Part shown: positions 1 to 7,301 of the stretch, in pieces | Position numbering within the stretch: the stretch's first letter is position 1 | Layout of the letters: every line of letters starts with the position of its first letter | Origin: CAZPLZ01 sp964587525 | GTDB taxonomy: Bacteria; Oederibacteriota; CAKKQC01 | Length of the DNA stretch: 26,434 nucleotides | Assembly (NCBI GenBank): GCA_964587525.1 | Contig: CAZPLZ010000017.1 | Location: 1-26,434 of the forward strand | Direction of reading: 5' to 3' | Notes under the pieces: generated by a model | The model's database searches: none | Seen by the model: only the letters and a program-made list of their open reading frames with translations | What the model was told of the DNA's origin: nothing | Translations under genes and position numbers: made by a program

Positions 1-1502
1 TCGGGGGAGGGCCCGTGCCCCTCTGCAATCAGGGTCTCTGAGATACCCGAACCAGCCTCGGTATTCTCCCGGGCTCCGGAACCTCCGGCATCTCCGGCAG
101 GGCCGTCCCGCGACCCTTCTGGGGGTGGCCCTCCTCCGGGGTTAGACCCCGTGTCCGACGGTGGCCCCGGAGCCCCCGGAGGCGGCGGAGCTCCAGGAGT
201 ATGTCCGTCGCCCTGATTGGGGTCACCACCGGCATTCAGGCCATAATCCCGCTCTTGCGAGGCCAGATTAGCCTCGTCCCACACCAGTGACGACACGTTG
301 TCTGATGGGTGCCGTTTAACGGTGAACCCCAAGGCCCTGACCACGCTCGCCACGGTATTGCTCCGGACCTTTTCCTTGTCGTTGCCGGTACCGGCGTTGA
401 GGTGTTCGACGATCTGCTTACACGGCAGCAACCGCCCGCCGCTCGTGGCCGCCACCTGGCTCTGGAGCGCACGCATGGCCACCAGCACCTGGGCCTCGAA
501 CGAACCGGACTTGTCCTGCTGGTATTCCTTCCGGAGACCATTGAGCGCGGCCCGCAGGCTCTCCTCGTGGTCCGGTGACACCAGCCTGGCAACCTGTAGC
601 AATGGCAGGGTGATGTCGCCGAACCGTCCCGGACAGAACCGCGCGACTGTGGGAAGCCTGTCAATAAAGTGACGGACACGGAACCCGGTGCACCGCTCCC
701 GCAAGTCCCGGGCCTTGTCCTCAGATTTCTCAGCCAGAGGGCGGGTGGCCAGCTTCATCGTGATGGTGATGCAGCGCCCGTGCAGGACTGGGGGCACCTG
801 CCTGTTCGACGCGAGGATGGTGGGCCCGAACACCTTGAAGCTCCTAGTGTCCTTGAACGGTCCCCGGTCGGGAAATAAGGTCCGAGTTATCTTTTTTCCC
901 TTTTTGAACCGGCACAGGAGGATGTCGTCGCAATTCCCGAATTCAGCCTTCCGCCAGAAATCAAACACGTCGAAAAAGATCGTGCCGCCGCAATATTCCG
1001 CGAACCTGAAAATGTTGGCCTCGCGCAGCGACTCCTCCGACATCCCGCGATAACACACCGACACCACGGCCTCGCCAGCGGTGGTCTTTCCCCGATCGTT
1101 GACCGCGAAAAAGTAGATGTATGGCGTGTGCTCGGCCTCCTCCAGCAGGTAAGTGTGCAGGACGTAGATCGCCAGGATGTCGTAGAGCTCTGGGGCGGGC
1201 AGGTCGCACACGCTCCACAGGTATTCGCGAATGTCCTTCATGAGAGCGGCGTCATTGTCGTGCGCGAAATGGTGAAGAACGGCGCTCGCCCGTGGGATCG
1301 GAAATTCGATGTCACCGGGGGGCGGAGGCTCATGGAGCTTGTCCCGAACCTTTTCCGAGGACTTCATTTTGAGGCTGTCCGTCAGATGGAACGTCAGATA
1401 GCGGATGTTCTTGTCGTCGTCCAGCACCAGGTCCACCAGCCCGGGGAACGACGCGGACAATTCCGTGAAGATTTTCTGGGGCTTCTTCTTCGCCTTGCTC
1501 AT
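1..1502 (-). CDS. DUF3631-like replication ATPase/helicase, C-terminus cut by window edge
   Basis: This frame stays open from an ATG at 1502 to the left edge, giving 500 visible codons and no stop, so the gene is partial. The start is set by an ATGA overlap with the stop of the CHC2 gene (TGA at 1501-1499), which implies translational coupling. The segment around residues 105-245 resembles the ATPase core of DUF3631-type phage and plasmid replication proteins. It has a Walker-A-like AVNDRGKTT (about 133-141), a Walker-B-like TIFFDVFDFW (about 174-183) and a GPTILASNRQVPPVLHGR sensor-like stretch. The usual acidic pair DE in Walker B is DV, so the catalytic glutamate seems absent. The visible C-terminal end is a Gly/Pro-rich, low-complexity tail. 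By position it would be the helicase or loader partner of the Prim-Pol-type and CHC2 proteins encoded just upstream. The family assignment comes from recalled motifs and is moderately sure; the reading frame itself is sure. Confidence 0.75.
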   Translation of the reverse strand, partial: MSKAKKKPQKIFTELSASFPGLVDLVLDDDKNIRYLTFHLTDSLKMKSSEKVRDKLHEPPPPGDIEFPIPRASAVLHHFAHDNDAALMKDIREYLWSVCDLPAPELYDILAIYVLHTYLLEEAEHTPYIYFFAVNDRGKTTAGEAVVSVCYRGMSEESLREANIFRFAEYCGGTIFFDVFDFWRKAEFGNCDDILLCRFKKGKKITRTLFPDRGPFKDTRSFKVFGPTILASNRQVPPVLHGRCITITMKLATRPLAEKSEDKARDLRERCTGFRVRHFIDRLPTVARFCPGRFGDITLPLLQVARLVSPDHEESLRAALNGLRKEYQQDKSGSFEAQVLVAMRALQSQVAATSGGRLLPCKQIVEHLNAGTGNDKEKVRSNTVASVVRALGFTVKRHPSDNVSSLVWDEANLASQERDYGLNAGGDPNQGDGHTPGAPPPPGAPGPPSDTGSNPGGGPPPEGSRDGPAGDAGGSGARENTEAGSGISETLIAEGHGPSP

Positions 1503-2089
1503 GGCGCCCTCAGGGCCTCCAGCGCCAGCTCCAGCCGCTCGCGCTCATGAAGCGCCTGAGCCAGGATCGCCCAGGACTGGTCCTGAGCCCGTTCCAGCAG
1601 TTCAGGCGGCAGGTCGGCCCGCTCCGCCATCCGTTTCATGTGGGCGGATTCCTCGTCGATCAGGCCATCCGCTTCGCTCCATAGCGCGAGGAGCCGCGCG
1701 CAGTCGCGGTCGTACCGCTCCTGAGCCCGCTGTATCCGTCTCTGCTTGCGTGCCCTGGCGCGGGCCTCCTTCGCCCAGCGCTTGCGCTCCTCCGGGGTGG
1801 GGGCGCGCTCTGACAGCCCTGCGCGCTGCGCGAGCCAGCGGATCGCCTCCCCCCGTGAAATCTCGCGCTGCTTTTGGACGAACGTGATGACGTCGCCCCC
1901 CACGTTACACGCGTGGCAATACCACAAGCCTTTCTCAGTGGAAACGCTCAGGCTTGGGTTGCGGTCATCGTGAAACGGACATCGAGCCGAGCGGCCACGA
2001 ACCTGTACACCAGCCTCGGCCAGCAGGTCGGTGACAGACACACGCTGCTTGATCTCAGCGATCACGCCACCGACGCCCCGGTCGCTCAT
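1499..2089 (-). CDS. CHC2 zinc-finger primase-type protein
   Basis: The 196-aa product starts with a DnaG-type CHC2 zinc ribbon. The ligands are Cys37, His40, Cys58 and Cys61, in the contexts RCPFHDDRNPSLSV and YCHACNVGGDVITF. This module normally binds single-stranded template during primer synthesis. No TOPRIM catalytic domain follows; residues from about 95 are charged and helical, probably coiled coil. The ATG at 2089 has GGGAG six bases upstream. An in-frame ATG at 2164 would put 46 bases inside the upstream gene and add a tail unrelated to the fold, so 2089 is preferred. The stop overlaps the start of the ATPase gene by 4 bp. The primase function is therefore spread over separate proteins: this binding module, a Prim-Pol-like protein upstream and an ATPase downstream. 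Confidence 0.88.
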   Translation of the reverse strand: MSDRGVGGVIAEIKQRVSVTDLLAEAGVQVRGRSARCPFHDDRNPSLSVSTEKGLWYCHACNVGGDVITFVQKQREISRGEAIRWLAQRAGLSERAPTPEERKRWAKEARARARKQRRIQRAQERYDRDCARLLALWSEADGLIDEESAHMKRMAERADLPPELLERAQDQSWAILAQALHERERLELALEALRAP

Positions 2090-2118
2090 GGCGAACTCCC
2101 GGCTGACGTCAATCGTGA

Positions 2119-2730
2119 TCAGTACCTCTTTCTCACCTCCTCGCCCATGACAGATATGAGCCAAGAGGGCGCCTGCGGTGTACCAGCAGTCCGTGGCTCA
2201 TGTGCCTCAAGCCAGCGCATGTTGCCGTCGCAGAGGCGGCTAGGCGGAATGGGGACAGCGGAGTTCCCATTGTGGACGTGGAGCCCGGGACGAAGATCCA
2301 TGACACTCTCCACTTCCTCCCTCGTGTGAAAGAAGATGTACGAGCGGCCACCGCCCGTGGCCTCCATCGCTCTGGGAAAATCCCCGTGCTCATTCTGAAG
2401 TACCGCCAAGCTTTCCGTGCCCCTATGTGTAAGTTCAACCTCCACTACTAGTAACCGGCTCGGGCGTCCTGTTGACGCCGCGATATTGCAGTTCCGATAC
2501 TTCGTGAGTGCGGCCTCATAGCCTCCGGGCTCCGCCAAGATCCCACTAGAGTTGATGCTCTCCTCTTTCAGAAGGTGTCGCCCCTTTTTTCCGCAATTCC
2601 TTCGCCCGCACAGGCATGATCCGTTCTTCACGCCATACATGAAGTAGATCGGCCATCTGTTGTGATTGAATGCACGAATCACCGTCCGGTGATCCATCGA
2701 TTCCATAGCAAGGTCTTTTTTACTGATCAT
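2119..2730 (-). CDS. Prim-Pol (AEP, PF09250-like) domain protein with degenerate active site
   Basis: The 203-aa protein matches the N-terminal bifunctional primase/polymerase domain of mobile-element replication proteins. It has a Cys/His cluster (C39, C41, C46, H52), the NCNIAASTG stretch, the strand-turn region VVEVELTHRGTESLAVL (about 95-111), GGGRSYIFF (about 126-134) and the VPIPPSR loop. In active members the first motif is DxD and the second carries a His (GGGxH). Here these are E97-x-E99 and Ser130, so all expected metal and catalytic residues are substituted. The protein is domain-sized, with no fused helicase. An AGGAGG five bases before the ATG fixes the start at 2730, and 29 bp separate its stop from the CHC2 gene. 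It may be an inactive or specialised primase subunit, or a template- or nucleotide-binding regulator. The family call is fairly sure; the activity is unknown. Confidence 0.78.
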   Translation of the reverse strand: MISKKDLAMESMDHRTVIRAFNHNRWPIYFMYGVKNGSCLCGRRNCGKKGRHLLKEESINSSGILAEPGGYEAALTKYRNCNIAASTGRPSRLLVVEVELTHRGTESLAVLQNEHGDFPRAMEATGGGRSYIFFHTREEVESVMDLRPGLHVHNGNSAVPIPPSRLCDGNMRWLEAHEPRTAGTPQAPSWLISVMGEEVRKRY

Positions 2731-2743
2731 CGCTTCCTCCTTT

Positions 2744-2768
2744 CCGGCGGGGGGGTATCCCCCGCCGG
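2744..2768. promoter_or_regulatory. 10-bp perfect hairpin next to the SD of the replication operon
   Basis: CCGGCGGGGG and CCCCCGCCGG form a perfect 10-bp GC-only stem with a five-base loop. Read on the minus strand it ends about three bases before the AAGGAGG that serves the Prim-Pol-like gene. No T-tract follows on that strand, so it is unlikely to be an intrinsic terminator for transcription entering from the right. A stem this close to the SD could reduce ribosome access, protect the mRNA 5' end or be a protein-binding dyad. The regulatory role is inference. Confidence 0.5.
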
Positions 2769-2987
2769 ATCTGATTTGTCGTTTTTGGTCCTAGGCAGCG
2801 CGCGTGCAAGCCGTCCACTGCCCACCTCGATTGTCCGGCCCGCTTAGAGACGCCACCTGCCGGAGGAACATTTGCTGCTCAATTGAAAAAACACAACTTG
2901 CGTATGCATTTCATATGCCGTCTGAAGAATTGTGCAGGCAGCTTTTCAGAGATCGCCCTCGATGTCCGGTGACGCGCTAGGGCGAAC

Positions 2988-4121
2988 TTGACCGACAATA
3001 GGTGCATGGACACGACAGCGGAGAAACTCCTTGACGGCATGCTCGGACAGGCTTCACCAAGCGCACGCGCGCGAATCATTATTGGGTGGACAGACACCGG
3101 TTCAACACTTACTGAGCGGCAGGCAAGGATTGTTCAACGAGGTGCAGCAAATGACGGTTGGGAACAGGACTCCGTTGATGGAACACAGATAAATAACGTC
3201 TTGAAGAAGCTCGGCATCGACCGTCAGAAGCCTGACTTGTTACTGGCAAAGATCGAAGAAACCATATCGCTGCAAAAGCAGAGAGGCAGCCTGGGATTGG
3301 CCACTGAAACATGGTCAGCCATCAAATTCATCAGCAGTGGTTGGAAGGTAGTCCGCATGATGAAATGGCACACCGATGCGATGAAGCGGGCAGCAGTGCG
3401 CGCTGAGTCAGCCAGGAGCGTGTTCTTGAAGAGAGGGAGAATCCCCCGACAGCAGCAGCGATTGCTCGAAGAACTTGTCCAGGTCTTTAAATACTCGTCA
3501 ACAGGACATGAATTGGTAAATTTCCACGGTATGCTCGACGAGCAGTTTATATGTGCATGCCGGATTGTCAGGGCACTGCGGACAGTGAAGCGCACTCAGC
3601 AGACGGCACCACTGCGATCGTTACCGGGGAGCCATCGCCGCACGGAGATGGAATTACTGAAGCGAGATTTCCTCTTGATTATGGTGGCTCAACGCGTACA
3701 GCCACTGCGCGCGCTTTACGCTTCGCTATCAGAGACAGAACAAAAGTTGAGAGACTTGCTGCCAGCGAAGACGCGAGGCAAGCAGAAACTCACGTACTCG
3801 AAGTGGCAGGCGGCAAGTAAGCGCGCCGAAATTTTCAATGATGCAGCCCAAGAGGCAATCAAGTGGGACCAGCGAAATGAGTGGGCAAAGGGCCTAGCTC
3901 AAGAATGCAGTAACAAGCTTGGCCGGTTGGCTGACGGTAAAAGGACTCCTCTTCAATATCCCAAAGGCCACAAATCGAGTGATGCATTCATATGCGCTCA
4001 TTACAAACTGATACAAGTTGAAGGATTGAAGGGAGCGTGTTCGTCAATATTGAGGGAGCTCGACCTAATGTTGGCCAAGGCTAGAAAGGAATCCAGAAAG
4101 AGGAAGAACCACGCGAACTGA
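2988..4121 (+). CDS. Hypothetical protein, helical and Lys/Arg-rich
   Basis: I do not recognise this 377-aa protein. It is predominantly helical by composition, with charged heptad-like stretches around residues 75-105, 140-170 and 285-310 and a strongly basic C-terminus (KARKESRKRKNHAN). There is no signal peptide, membrane segment or recognisable catalytic motif. It is the only plus-strand gene in the left part and runs divergent from the replication operon and convergent with the ArdC-like gene. The listed start is a TTG at 2988 with AGGG five bases before it. An ATG six codons later (3006) is the alternative but has an SD-like AGGTG almost touching it. The basic, helical character would suit a nucleic-acid-associated accessory protein, but no function can be assigned. 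Codon pattern and length support a real gene. Confidence 0.65.
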   Translation: MTDNRCMDTTAEKLLDGMLGQASPSARARIIIGWTDTGSTLTERQARIVQRGAANDGWEQDSVDGTQINNVLKKLGIDRQKPDLLLAKIEETISLQKQRGSLGLATETWSAIKFISSGWKVVRMMKWHTDAMKRAAVRAESARSVFLKRGRIPRQQQRLLEELVQVFKYSSTGHELVNFHGMLDEQFICACRIVRALRTVKRTQQTAPLRSLPGSHRRTEMELLKRDFLLIMVAQRVQPLRALYASLSETEQKLRDLLPAKTRGKQKLTYSKWQAASKRAEIFNDAAQEAIKWDQRNEWAKGLAQECSNKLGRLADGKRTPLQYPKGHKSSDAFICAHYKLIQVEGLKGACSSILRELDLMLAKARKESRKRKNHAN

Positions 4122-4157
4122 GGGCACGCTCGATCCTTCCGCGTAACACCCTGACAA

Positions 4158-4982
4158 CTACCCTGATCTGCGGTAACCGTAATACTGCATGCAGCGCGGT
4201 GCAGCGGACCCCACTTTAATTGGCCTCATTCCACCCCACGGCAGCGTTCTACGGTCCCCCCAACCAAGGATGAGCTTTAGCAGCCGATCCGCCGCGCACA
4301 CCACCGCATAGCAAGCATTTAAGTCATAACGCCCTGTGCTTGCAGCGTAGATGTAGTCGCGCACCGAGCCATCGCCACAATCAACGCCATAAACATTGGA
4401 CAAGACGGCCGCTGCAAGGTCCTGAATTATCCCCTGCCGAACGCCGTCCCCATTCTTCAGAGCCTCGGTTTTACCCTTCACAGCCCGCACAAGTTCCCAG
4501 AAGAAAGTTGCAGCTTGGTGGGGATCAAGCGCGGGGCTCGGCACCCCACAATGGCCGTTGCTATCGAACACTCCGCACCTAACTTTGACGCCCCAGCGCG
4601 TGGCGAGACCTGTTGGGGATGGGACAGCCAATGGTTCAACTATGCCGTACCTGGCCGGACGGCCCTCGGTATCCTGGATTCGATAGATAGGCCAAGCTCT
4701 CAGAGTCGGGTAATGACCGTCAACCTCGCTCTCAGTCACTACGATATGGAATGGCGTTGCACCATCCTTGAGCCACCGACCAGCCGCGCGCCATTGCAGG
4801 TCACTTCGAGCGTCATAGGTCCCGTGCAGCGTGACGAGTAACCGGCTTACCAGGTTTTCCAGTTCGCACGGGGCGCCCACGCCACCGGAGAAGTGATAGG
4901 CCACGCGTTTCACAGAATCCGGCTTCTTTAAATCATCAAGTAACTGCTCCATTACGGGGCCAACGCAGTCATCTTTAAACAT
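4158..4982 (-). CDS. ArdC-like antirestriction-family protein with lost HExxH motif
   Basis: The 274-aa protein has the layout of the ArdC / ImmA-IrrE-like family of mobile elements. An N-terminal ssDNA-binding-like part contains LQWRAAGRWLKDGATPFHI (about 62-80) and IYRIQDTEGRP. A peptidase-like part has ATFFWELVRAVKGK (about 158-171), followed by the helical region IIQDLAAAVLSNVYGVD and a C-terminal helix ending ADRLLKLILG. Active relatives carry HELxH at this point. Here it reads WELVR: Glu163 is kept, while Trp162 and Arg166 replace both histidines, so zinc binding and proteolysis should be lost. The start is secure, with AAGGAGG six bases before the ATG. ArdC-type proteins protect incoming elements from restriction, and ssDNA binding alone might suffice. 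The gene converges on the unknown 2988-4121 gene. The family call rests on pattern memory. Confidence 0.65.
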   Translation of the reverse strand: MFKDDCVGPVMEQLLDDLKKPDSVKRVAYHFSGGVGAPCELENLVSRLLVTLHGTYDARSDLQWRAAGRWLKDGATPFHIVVTESEVDGHYPTLRAWPIYRIQDTEGRPARYGIVEPLAVPSPTGLATRWGVKVRCGVFDSNGHCGVPSPALDPHQAATFFWELVRAVKGKTEALKNGDGVRQGIIQDLAAAVLSNVYGVDCGDGSVRDYIYAASTGRYDLNACYAVVCAADRLLKLILGWGDRRTLPWGGMRPIKVGSAAPRCMQYYGYRRSG

Positions 4983-5171
4983 GCGTATCCTCCTTGGTCG
5001 TTCGGTGATTCGGAAATCGTTAAACTGCTGGCGGGTTACTTCTAGTCGAACTTACGGTTGATCAGTTCTTGCTCCTGGGCAACGCCGGACATTGTGCCAT
5101 TCACGGCGGCGTGTCCGTTCTGTGACCTATACACCGCCTGATCCTGCCTGATGACGGCCTCAATCCTATAT

Positions 5172-5194
5172 TGGGGGCGCCCTTTTTGCCCCCA
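5172..5194. repeat. 7-bp GC-rich inverted repeat in the gap downstream of the small-gene pair
   Basis: TGGGGGC and GCCCCCA form a stem around a nine-base loop containing TTTTT. It lies between the end of the small gene at 5263 and the start of the ArdC-like gene at 4982. No T-run follows the stem on the minus strand, so it is at best a weak terminator. I see nothing else definite in 4983-5262. Confidence 0.3.
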
Positions 5195-5262
5195 TTTGGC
5201 AGGCCTCAAACTCAGCCTGTATTTCCTCCTACATATCCTGGTTCAGATTCAAGGGCACTCGT

Positions 5263-5463
5263 TCAGCGTGACTTCCTCCAGCCAGATGGAGTTGCTTCTA
5301 TGCTGCTTAGCTGTTCAACTTTGCGTAGTCGTCTAACAACTTCTTGCGCACCTTTGCGGTAAACAGTCACTGCAACCAATTCATCCTTCTGGTCATATAC
5401 TGCGAAAAATCGGTCATACTTCTCAATACGGTACTGGGCTTGAACTTGCTGTTCGTCTTCCAT
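5263..5463 (-). CDS. Small hypothetical protein (66 aa)
   Basis: The small protein begins with an acidic/glutamine segment, followed by alternating strand-like stretches (RIEKYDRFFAVYDQKDELVAVTVYRKGAQEV) and a basic C-terminus. The FFAVYDQKDELVAVTVYRKGA pattern looks like a compact beta-beta-alpha fold, as often found in phage and plasmid accessory proteins. I cannot name a family. The start is well supported, with AAGGAGG followed by ATGCC and then ATG. It lies 12 bp after the stop of the 68-aa gene on the same strand, so the two are almost certainly cotranscribed. They sit between the ArdC-like gene and a dyad-rich control region, in line with a small accessory operon of a mobile element. 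Confidence 0.65.
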   Translation of the reverse strand: MEDEQQVQAQYRIEKYDRFFAVYDQKDELVAVTVYRKGAQEVVRRLRKVEQLSSIEATPSGWRKSR

Positions 5464-5475
5464 GGCATCCTCCTT

Positions 5476-5682
5476 TTACTCAACGTTTACGTACCTGAAG
5501 CACAGGGCCAGGACCTTCTCGTACGACTTCGCACGGAAAGCCGCCTTGACCAACTCGGCGGCTTGCTCGTGGCGCCCTGCTTGCTTCAAAACCTTCCTGA
5601 CCTCTCCAATCACGGCGAAGACGTTGCCGTCCTTGCCGACCAATTTGCACGTCGGCTTTTGGACGTGTTTGTCCGTTGGCAC
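5476..5682 (-). CDS. Small conserved-looking hypothetical protein (68 aa)
   Basis: The product contains PTCKLVGKDGNVFAVIGEV followed by a helical stretch (VLKQAGRHEQAAELVKAAF) and a C-terminal LALCFRYVNVE. I recall very similar unnamed small proteins in Gram-positive phages and plasmids, with the same VGxDGNxF...YxxVL..C..YV.VE skeleton, but no established function. The start is chosen as the GTG at 5682, because AAGGAGG lies eight bases before it. The GTG at 5691 overlaps the SD itself and cannot use it. It is the first gene of a two-gene unit with 5263-5463. The upstream 180 bp hold two perfect dyads that may be operators. Confidence 0.7.
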   Translation of the reverse strand: MPTDKHVQKPTCKLVGKDGNVFAVIGEVRKVLKQAGRHEQAAELVKAAFRAKSYEKVLALCFRYVNVE

Positions 5683-5746
5683 GTGAATCACCTCCTTGGG
5701 GATGGATTAGGGGGTACAGAGGGACCCGGGAAAGTGGATGGAATAT

Positions 5747-5782
5747 CACACCCCATGGGGAGTGTCCTCGGAATCCCGGGAT
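5747..5782. promoter_or_regulatory. Two dyad sequences upstream of the small-gene pair
   Basis: The first is CAC-A-CCCCATGGGG-A-GTG (5747-5764), a dyad perfect apart from one A/A pair. The second is ATCCCGGGAT (5773-5782), a perfect palindrome. A further ACCCGGGA lies at about 5724-5731. They lie 65-100 bp before the GTG of the small operon and downstream of the HEAT-repeat gene. Repressor operators are the simplest reading. No matching regulator can be assigned from sequence alone. Confidence 0.4.
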
Positions 5783-5868
5783 ACCCTATATTGCCTATGC
5801 CTTGTCGGGGTGGGGCCCGGAAAAACAGGGGTAGGGTAGGGTATATATCCGGTTGGTACTTCGGTTTT

Positions 5869-7104
5869 TTATTTCGCTCTGCGCTTTCTCCTGTCCCCTA
5901 CTTTGTGGGGAAACAGCAGGTCGAGCCCGTAACGGCCCGCGAGTCTCCTGCGTAGCGGGTCATCACAGGACCAGAGCCTGTGGCTCGGATCGGTCGGCAG
6001 CTTGCCCCCCGCCGCCTCATAGTGACCGAGGCTCCCGGAAATGTTCCTGGCAGCGTTCAGGAATCTCTCTCCGCATTCCCTGCACAGGGCCGCATGCTGC
6101 CCCTCCTCCTCCCGTCCGTTGCCAACAGGGGACTGGGCCAGCAGCTGATCATATTCGTCTCTCTGCTTCACGTACTCCAGGGAATACTGGATCAGGTCAC
6201 CCTCGTGACCCCTTCTGCGTTCTTCCCGCGACGGTTTCTCCTGCGGTGACGTGTGCGTCAGTTCAAAGACCAACTGCTTGGCCCCCGCACGAACCTTCGC
6301 GCTGGGATCATTCATGGCTTCCCGGAGCAGGGGGAGCGAGCGCTTTCCCTGCCTGCTGAGCAGCCAAACGACGGTGGAGCGGATGTTCTCGCTCTGATCC
6401 TTCAGCAGTCCTGTCATCGCCTTGATGACCCTCTGGCTTGGGTCGATGTCCGCCAGGGCCAAGATGGCCGTTGAGCGCATCTCCGCGCTCTCGTCGTCGA
6501 GCGCCCGAAGCAGCGTAGGGACAGCCCTTCGGGATTTCTTGAACAGGAGCCCCAGGACCTGCGCCGCCTCCTGCCGGGCACGCAGCGACCCGGTCTCCAG
6601 CACCTTGATCAGGCGGGGTATGTTCTCCTTACGTATTAGAAAGGACGTCGCCTGGAAACGGATCTTGTCGTCCTCGTCGTCCAGGTATTCGATCAGCCGC
6701 CCCGCGACGTCCAGCTCAATCAGTCCCAGGGCGATCACTCCCCAAGGACCTCCCCCCTTGGGAGCGAGGTATCTCAGGAGGAGCGGCACCCATTCCGCTG
6801 GGGGCTTCTTCGGTTGAAAGGCTACCCCGGTCTCCGCCGCAATCTTCCGAATCAAGGCGGGGAATATCAGTTTCGTGTGGCTGCGATACCAAGCCAACGT
6901 ATGGCATGCCTGCTTGCTGACCGCATAGACGGGATCGTCCAGAGCCTTAATCAATGCGGGGACGGCAACGCCTGGGTGTCCTCTGTTTTTCGCCAGGAAG
7001 CGTGCAGCCCAATATCTCGACTCCCACGTGCCATCCCGCAGCACCGAGACTAAGTCGGTGACAATCCCCCCTGCTTCGCGGCTGGGGTTACTGGAAGAAC
7101 CCAG
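5869..7104 (-). CDS. HEAT-repeat protein, probable CTG start
   Basis: The first ~270 residues are tandem HEAT/PBS-type helical repeats, for example VPALIKALDDPVYAVSKQA, LLRALDDESAEMRSTAILAL and LREAMNDPSAKVRAGAKQL. Such repeats form curved protein-binding scaffolds. A charged region (SREERRRGHEG) and a C-terminal part with CRECGERF follow, of unknown role. The longest GTG/ATG/TTG reading starts at GTG 7044, inside the first repeat and without a clear SD. The frame stays open upstream to a TAG. A strong GGAGGAGG lies nine bases before an in-frame CTG at 7104, which would complete the first helix (GGIVTDLVSVLRDGTW). I therefore place the start at CTG 7104 (411 aa). A nearby frameshift or sequencing error is the alternative. 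It lies 197 bp after the envelope operon and may belong to it. Confidence 0.78.
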   Translation of the reverse strand: MGSSSNPSREAGGIVTDLVSVLRDGTWESRYWAARFLAKNRGHPGVAVPALIKALDDPVYAVSKQACHTLAWYRSHTKLIFPALIRKIAAETGVAFQPKKPPAEWVPLLLRYLAPKGGGPWGVIALGLIELDVAGRLIEYLDDEDDKIRFQATSFLIRKENIPRLIKVLETGSLRARQEAAQVLGLLFKKSRRAVPTLLRALDDESAEMRSTAILALADIDPSQRVIKAMTGLLKDQSENIRSTVVWLLSRQGKRSLPLLREAMNDPSAKVRAGAKQLVFELTHTSPQEKPSREERRRGHEGDLIQYSLEYVKQRDEYDQLLAQSPVGNGREEEGQHAALCRECGERFLNAARNISGSLGHYEAAGGKLPTDPSHRLWSCDDPLRRRLAGRYGLDLLFPHKVGDRRKRRAK

Positions 7105-7301
7105 GAAAGGCTACCTCCTCCAAATCTCTCTCGTGAACGTCCGCCGCAGTCACGAACACGACAGGGACGCGTTCACATCGCACTCGTTTGTACGCCTGCC
7201 CAGGGGATGATCCCCTATGAACGTGGCATTTCGAAAACGACGTCCTGATATCCACTCACAATCCCAAACGCTTGCTTAATTCACTCATCTTCAACACCAG
7301 A

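Noticed and set aside
236..679. 147-codon minus-strand frame
   Set aside because: Off-frame shadow inside the ATPase gene, which is open in another frame through the whole region; the Arg/Ser/Cys-rich composition is typical of a shifted frame.
5852..5870. Terminator-like CCGG...CGG followed by T6 after the HEAT gene
   Set aside because: Only three to four stem pairs, and the T-run lies on the plus strand, where no gene ends.
5344..5955. 203-codon plus-strand frame
   Set aside because: It runs across two small minus-strand genes with strong SD sequences and across their control region, and it has no SD or domain pattern of its own.
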